A DNA stretch of 64,000 nt from DGNJ01 sp002388905 (lineage in GTDB: Bacteria > Pseudomonadota > Gammaproteobacteria > Pseudomonadales > Porticoccaceae), in assembly GCA_036843405.1 (NCBI GenBank), contig DAITSJ010000007.1:1-64000 (forward strand). Direction: 5' to 3'. Each line of letters starts with the position of its first letter. Positions within the stretch are counted from its first letter, which is position 1. Below the pieces are notes generated by a model. That model was given only the letters and a program-made list of their open reading frames with translations. It was not told the DNA's origin and did not search any database. Positions 60,898 through 64,000 of the stretch are shown here, piece after piece. The translations under genes and the position numbers were made by a program.

Positions 60898-60931
60898 GGT
60901 GCCGCGGTCTTCCCGTTTCTCTGGATACGGG

Positions 60932-62455
60932 TCAGTCCACTGGTTTCAGGCTGCGCAGCAGCGCAGTGATTTCCGGTTCCTCTAGTCCCTCTGCGCTGTC
61001 GACGGCCAGGGCGATCAGCCGGGCTTCGGGGGCACCGCCGAGTAATTTGGTCCAGGCCCGACGCAGGCGGATTCCGGCCTGGGAGGATGCGGTGCTTCCC
61101 GCCACGGCGTAAGTGACATAGAGGTGGCGAACTCTTTGGCTCTTTTGTAACAGTAGCCTGATATGCCGCACCTGCTCGCAGCCGTGGTTGTCGCAGACAT
61201 GGCGTTCGCGGCTTGTGCCTGGCATCCAGCCGCCGTGCATGCCAAGGTCGGCTCCCGCGCTGATCTTGGTGCGGGCGTCCGCGGTTTCCCCGACAAAGAC
61301 CGAGAGGGAACGGCTATCTTTCCGGTAACCGGCGAGGGTGGAATTAATATGTTCGCCGGAGATCGCGGGATGCCAGTCGGCAGAAGGCGTTGTCCGGCGC
61401 CAGCCGTTTACGGTTTCCGGCAGTGTCGGCGATGCCGTCAAGGGAATGGCTTCCCCGGGGGAGGGGAGCAGCAGAGGCGCCGATACCACAACCAGGGTTG
61501 TGGGCACGAGGATTGCGAGGCGCGGGAACCGGGAACGCCTGACCTCTGTCGGGCCGGTAAACGCTTCCTTTTTCAGGTATGCGAATACGGCCAGCAAGGT
61601 GATAAAGAGCAGCCCCAGCGACAACCAGTCGAAATAGACATGACCCGACAGTTCCATCTGGCTGCCGGTGATATAGTCCCAGGCCGCGATACCGACGACG
61701 CGCAGGCCATTGGCGACAATAGCCAGCGCACCGCTGAACAGGGTCAGCGCGGCAATTTTCCACCAGCGCCGGTATATCAGAAGGGCCAGTACCAGCCCGA
61801 GAAAGAGCGCCATGAGCAGGTAGTGGAGTCCTGCGCAATCATTGATGACCACATAGCGGTTGGATTCTACAAAAACGGCGAAACCTTCGATGCGGAAGGG
61901 TATTCCGAAAACCCGGGGGAAGGTTGCCAGCATTTCCACCGTCAGGTGTCGCAACGGTATTGTCAGAAAACCGCCCGAAGGCACCAGGAACAGGAGCAGT
62001 GCCAGCATGGGCAGTGCCCGGGTAAAAACCGTCCAGCCCAGGGCCGCCAGGGTCAGTGCCCAGACCATGGCGATCAGCGCAAACTGCCGGCCCTCGGCGA
62101 TATTGAGCAGGTCGGCCGCAAGCCAGGCGCCGGCGGCAACCAGGGCGGCAGGAATGGCCCATGGGTTTGTGGCGGGTGCAGCGCCCGTGAAGTCGCCCCG
62201 ACGGTGCCAGAGCAGGTAAAGAAAAACCGGCATCACCACCCAGCCATACTGGTAGGTGGCGTTGTTGTCCCAGATGGCCATCATTGCCAAAAGGCTGTCC
62301 GCGTGCGCGGCGATTGTCAGCGCCAGTGCGGCCGCCAACAGGGTCAGCGCGCTACCCCACCCGGCCTGCCCCCGAAAAGGAACAGCGATTGCGCCCGGTG
62401 GGCGGCCTTTTGGCGTTGGACAAACGGCGCTGGCGGGTACTGCGGTCTCGGTCAT
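60932..62455 (-). CDS. xrtA: Exosortase with fused EpsI domain (exosortase A type)
   Basis: Membrane cysteine protease-transpeptidase that processes proteins with C-terminal sorting signals, linked to exopolysaccharide. The 507-residue product has about eight membrane segments (30-300). The catalytic triad is Cys207 (INDCAGLHYLL), Arg252 (ANGLRVVG) and His272 (SGHVYFDW). Residues 320-507 form an EpsI domain (NGWRRTTPSADWHPAI, VGETADARTKIS). The type letter is tentative. It overlaps the next upstream gene by 4 bases; a small probable substrate is encoded 0.9 kb upstream in the same direction. Confidence 0.9.
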   Translation of the reverse strand: MTETAVPASAVCPTPKGRPPGAIAVPFRGQAGWGSALTLLAAALALTIAAHADSLLAMMAIWDNNATYQYGWVVMPVFLYLLWHRRGDFTGAAPATNPWAIPAALVAAGAWLAADLLNIAEGRQFALIAMVWALTLAALGWTVFTRALPMLALLLFLVPSGGFLTIPLRHLTVEMLATFPRVFGIPFRIEGFAVFVESNRYVVINDCAGLHYLLMALFLGLVLALLIYRRWWKIAALTLFSGALAIVANGLRVVGIAAWDYITGSQMELSGHVYFDWLSLGLLFITLLAVFAYLKKEAFTGPTEVRRSRFPRLAILVPTTLVVVSAPLLLPSPGEAIPLTASPTLPETVNGWRRTTPSADWHPAISGEHINSTLAGYRKDSRSLSVFVGETADARTKISAGADLGMHGGWMPGTSRERHVCDNHGCEQVRHIRLLLQKSQRVRHLYVTYAVAGSTASSQAGIRLRRAWTKLLGGAPEARLIALAVDSAEGLEEPEITALLRSLKPVD

Positions 62456-63297
62456 ACCAGTCGTGGTTTATCGTTGCTGCCGCTCTCTGGCACTTTATTT
62501 GTGCCGGTCGACAGAAAAGGCTGCAACAGCACCCGGTGGAGCCGGTTGTCTCGCGGCTCACGAAAATCCTCGATTCCCAGCACCTGCCTGTTGCCTTTAA
62601 CGGTTGCATTTTCCCTGTGAAGGGAACCGAAAATCCGGTCCCAGAGGGTAATTACCAGTGCGAAATTGGTATCTGTTTCGCGTCGGTCCGCGTAATGGTG
62701 AACCACATGGAAGGCGGGGGTTACGACGATATTCCTGAGAGCGCCGTCGAGCCATTGCGGCACTTCGATGTTGGCGTGGGAAAGAACGACCACGGCGGTG
62801 GCGATCAGGCTGTATAAGAGCACCGCTTCCGGCGGTATGCCCAACAGATAGATCACGGCGAACAGGCCGGCAATACTGAGCATCACTTCCAGTGGGTGAT
62901 GGCGTTCGCTGGTGGTGAAATCGATCTCCACGTCCGAGTGATGGACCCGGTGCAGCCGCCAAAGAGCGGGCACGGCGTGCATGAGGCGATGTTCCCAGTA
63001 TTTCCAGACATCCAATAGCAAAATACCGGCAACCATGCCGGCAGCCGCGGGTACTCCAAGAAACGTCAGCAGACCCGTTTCCGCCTTCTGGGCGCCAAGG
63101 GCGGCGACCAGGGCCGACAAAGGCACCAGCAGCTTTTGCAGGCCGAACTGGAAACCGAACAGGGCCAGATTGGTGGACCACCTGCCGGTCACCGGTTGCA
63201 GAGTCGGGCGGCATGGCTTGAGCAGTTCCGCCACTGCCGCCGCTCCGACGATGCCGCAGAAAACAAAGGGCAACAAGCCGGCAAGATAGCCGAGCAT
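62452..63297 (-). CDS. Sterol desaturase/fatty acid hydroxylase family protein
   Basis: Membrane di-iron oxygenase. The 281-residue product has several membrane helices and the His clusters: WEHRLMH, HRVHHSD and VVHHYADRRETDTNF, spaced as in the family. Members hydroxylate or desaturate sterols, fatty acids or carotenoids. It overlaps the exosortase gene by 4 bases, so it may modify lipids or polymer parts tied to that system; this is inference from position. Confidence 0.9.
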   Translation of the reverse strand: MLGYLAGLLPFVFCGIVGAAAVAELLKPCRPTLQPVTGRWSTNLALFGFQFGLQKLLVPLSALVAALGAQKAETGLLTFLGVPAAAGMVAGILLLDVWKYWEHRLMHAVPALWRLHRVHHSDVEIDFTTSERHHPLEVMLSIAGLFAVIYLLGIPPEAVLLYSLIATAVVVLSHANIEVPQWLDGALRNIVVTPAFHVVHHYADRRETDTNFALVITLWDRIFGSLHRENATVKGNRQVLGIEDFREPRDNRLHRVLLQPFLSTGTNKVPESGSNDKPRLV

Positions 63298-63327
63298 CGT
63301 CTTTTTACCTGATAGCGGGGGGAGCCG

Positions 63328-63525
63328 TTAGCGCTTACGCTTGACGATCCAGATTCCCGCCACCACTCCGGCTGTCGCCAGGGCCGCCAGGCCTCCGCCG
63401 CTGAACGGGACCACTGTACCCAGGGCGCTGCCCACGACCTGGCCGGCGGGAACACCCAGGGGTGCACTGGCCAGGGCATCGGCGGCCATCAGGGTGGCCG
63501 GGATAATAGCCATCAATCTAAACAT
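63328..63525 (-). CDS. Small exported protein with probable exosortase sorting signal
   Basis: This 65-residue protein has a signal peptide MFRLMAIIPATLMAADALA (cleavage near 19-20). A short middle APLGVPAGQVVGSALGTV follows, and then a tripartite C-terminus: VPFSGGG (39-45), hydrophobic LAALATAGVVAGIWIV (46-61), basic KRKR. That signature-helix-basic layout matches PEP-CTERM-like exosortase substrates, with VPFSGGG as the motif. A GAGG lies 6 bases before the ATG. It is 30 bases upstream of the sterol-desaturase gene in the same run. The mature peptide would be only about 20 residues. Confidence 0.7.
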   Translation of the reverse strand: MFRLMAIIPATLMAADALASAPLGVPAGQVVGSALGTVVPFSGGGLAALATAGVVAGIWIVKRKR

Positions 63526-63935
63526 GGTATACCTCGCTCTTGTTATCGGTAACGTCGCGGAGTGCGACGCCAGGCACAGGATAGAGCAGCAAATTTCAGG
63601 CCAATCGAAAAAAGTTAGAGGAAAACAAAAGGTTGGGTGTTTTGGGGTGCGAATTTCCGAATCGGGTGTAAAGAAAGCTGGCAGTATCGAATCCGAAACT
63701 CCCATAGCTCGGAGCAGGAAGCCGCCGGAGGATTTTCTCGCCAGATCGATGGTCCGGATGCGCGGAAGTCGTGTCCAGCGCAGGACAACGAAACTGATCG
63801 GACACCGTTTCGCCGGACCAATTCCGACGCACCTTCAAATAGAGAGGGATATCGATTTGAGTGCCGGGTTGGTAGTACTTATCATCCTGTAAAATAAATT
63901 GGATTTTTACCCACACCCAATAAGGAAAGGAGATA
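63526..63935. other. Non-coding region before the last gene
   Basis: 410 bases with no supported gene. It contains copy 2 of the dispersed palindromic repeat (63829-63880) and an AT-rich stretch (63886-63906) that is probably the promoter of the truncated gene at 63936. Short antisense frames here show no recognisable domain. Confidence 0.5.
63829..63880. repeat. Dispersed palindromic repeat, copy 2
   Basis: The arms TTCAAAT (63834-63840) and ATTTGAG (63855-63861) are inverted repeats around AGAGAGGGATATCG. It shares CAAATAGA, AGGGAT, TGAGTGCCGG and the following TAG-AC with copy 1 at 17577-17628. Both copies lie in gaps before a plus-strand gene. Confidence 0.55.
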
Positions 63936-64000
63936 ATGCCTATGCCAGGCATCCAACTGACCGACGACATGGTCGAAATGATCAGCCGCGCCATCGATAC
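63936..64000 (+). CDS. Start of an unidentified gene (cut by window edge)
   Basis: Twenty-one codons are visible: MPMPGIQLTDDMVEMISRAI and onward. AAGGAAAGGAG lies 5 bases before the ATG, a strong ribosome-binding site. Too little is present to assign a family. Confidence 0.65.
   Translation, partial: MPMPGIQLTDDMVEMISRAID

Noticed and set aside
63596..63994. Minus-strand frame across the gap before the last gene
   Set aside because: It overlaps the strongly signalled gene start at 63936 in antisense and contains the palindromic repeat; no domain seen.

Overview
The window is a GC-rich chromosomal segment of a gammaproteobacterium. The gene orders pepA-holC-valS, ubiE-ubiJ-ubiB-hisI-hisE-tatABC, and ndk-rlmN-pilF-rodZ-ispG-hisS-yfgM-bamB are typical of that class. 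The exosortase, P450-type ferredoxin pair, large TonB receptor and lactate-utilisation operon suggest a marine aerobic heterotroph such as the Cellvibrionales/Halieaceae. That placement is inference from gene content; there is no rRNA gene here to confirm it.

Layout. 1-15.3 kb is housekeeping: valS (cut by the window edge), holC, pepA, lptFG, a PHA-system protein, tatABC, hisIE, ubiBJE, an OlsF-like two-domain acyltransferase, suhB and trmJ. 15.3-27.3 kb is the iscR/iscS/iscA locus followed by ndk to bamB. In this locus iscU, hscB, hscA, fdx and iscX are absent and a GGDEF/EAL protein occupies their place. 27.4-35.6 kb holds a sirtuin, a TonB receptor, a membrane protein, YgiQ and a PAS-GAF-GGDEF protein.

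35.86-39.08 kb is a chromosomal integron. An integron integrase with a large internal deletion and frameshift is preceded by a well-formed LexA (SOS) box. An attI-like core follows, then four cassettes of visibly lower GC separated by attC sites. Cassette products are an unknown protein, an HTH plus T5orf172 (GIY-YIG) protein, a secreted protein made of five 20-residue Cys/Gly repeats, a solo nucleotidyltransferase and a small membrane protein. The last attC is degenerate.

39.1-47.6 kb carries lutABC, a ferredoxin/ferredoxin-reductase pair, a pteridine-reductase-like SDR with a queuosine-precursor transporter, a macrodomain-NADAR pair and alr. 47.8-60.9 kb is a thiol/redox island. It contains a fused 5-oxoprolinase and a minus-strand run of five genes (CysK-glutaredoxin fusion, IPNS-like 2-oxoglutarate oxygenase, a 61-residue Cys-containing peptide, an AhpD-like protein lacking one active-site Cys, and a GFA protein). 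Divergent to that run are a large AfsR/SARP-type regulator, a tandem DUF4242 protein, OsmC and a flavin monooxygenase. 60.9-63.5 kb holds an exosortase-EpsI fusion, a sterol-desaturase-family enzyme and a 65-residue protein with a probable exosortase sorting signal. A palindromic repeat occurs twice, at about 17.6 kb and 63.85 kb.
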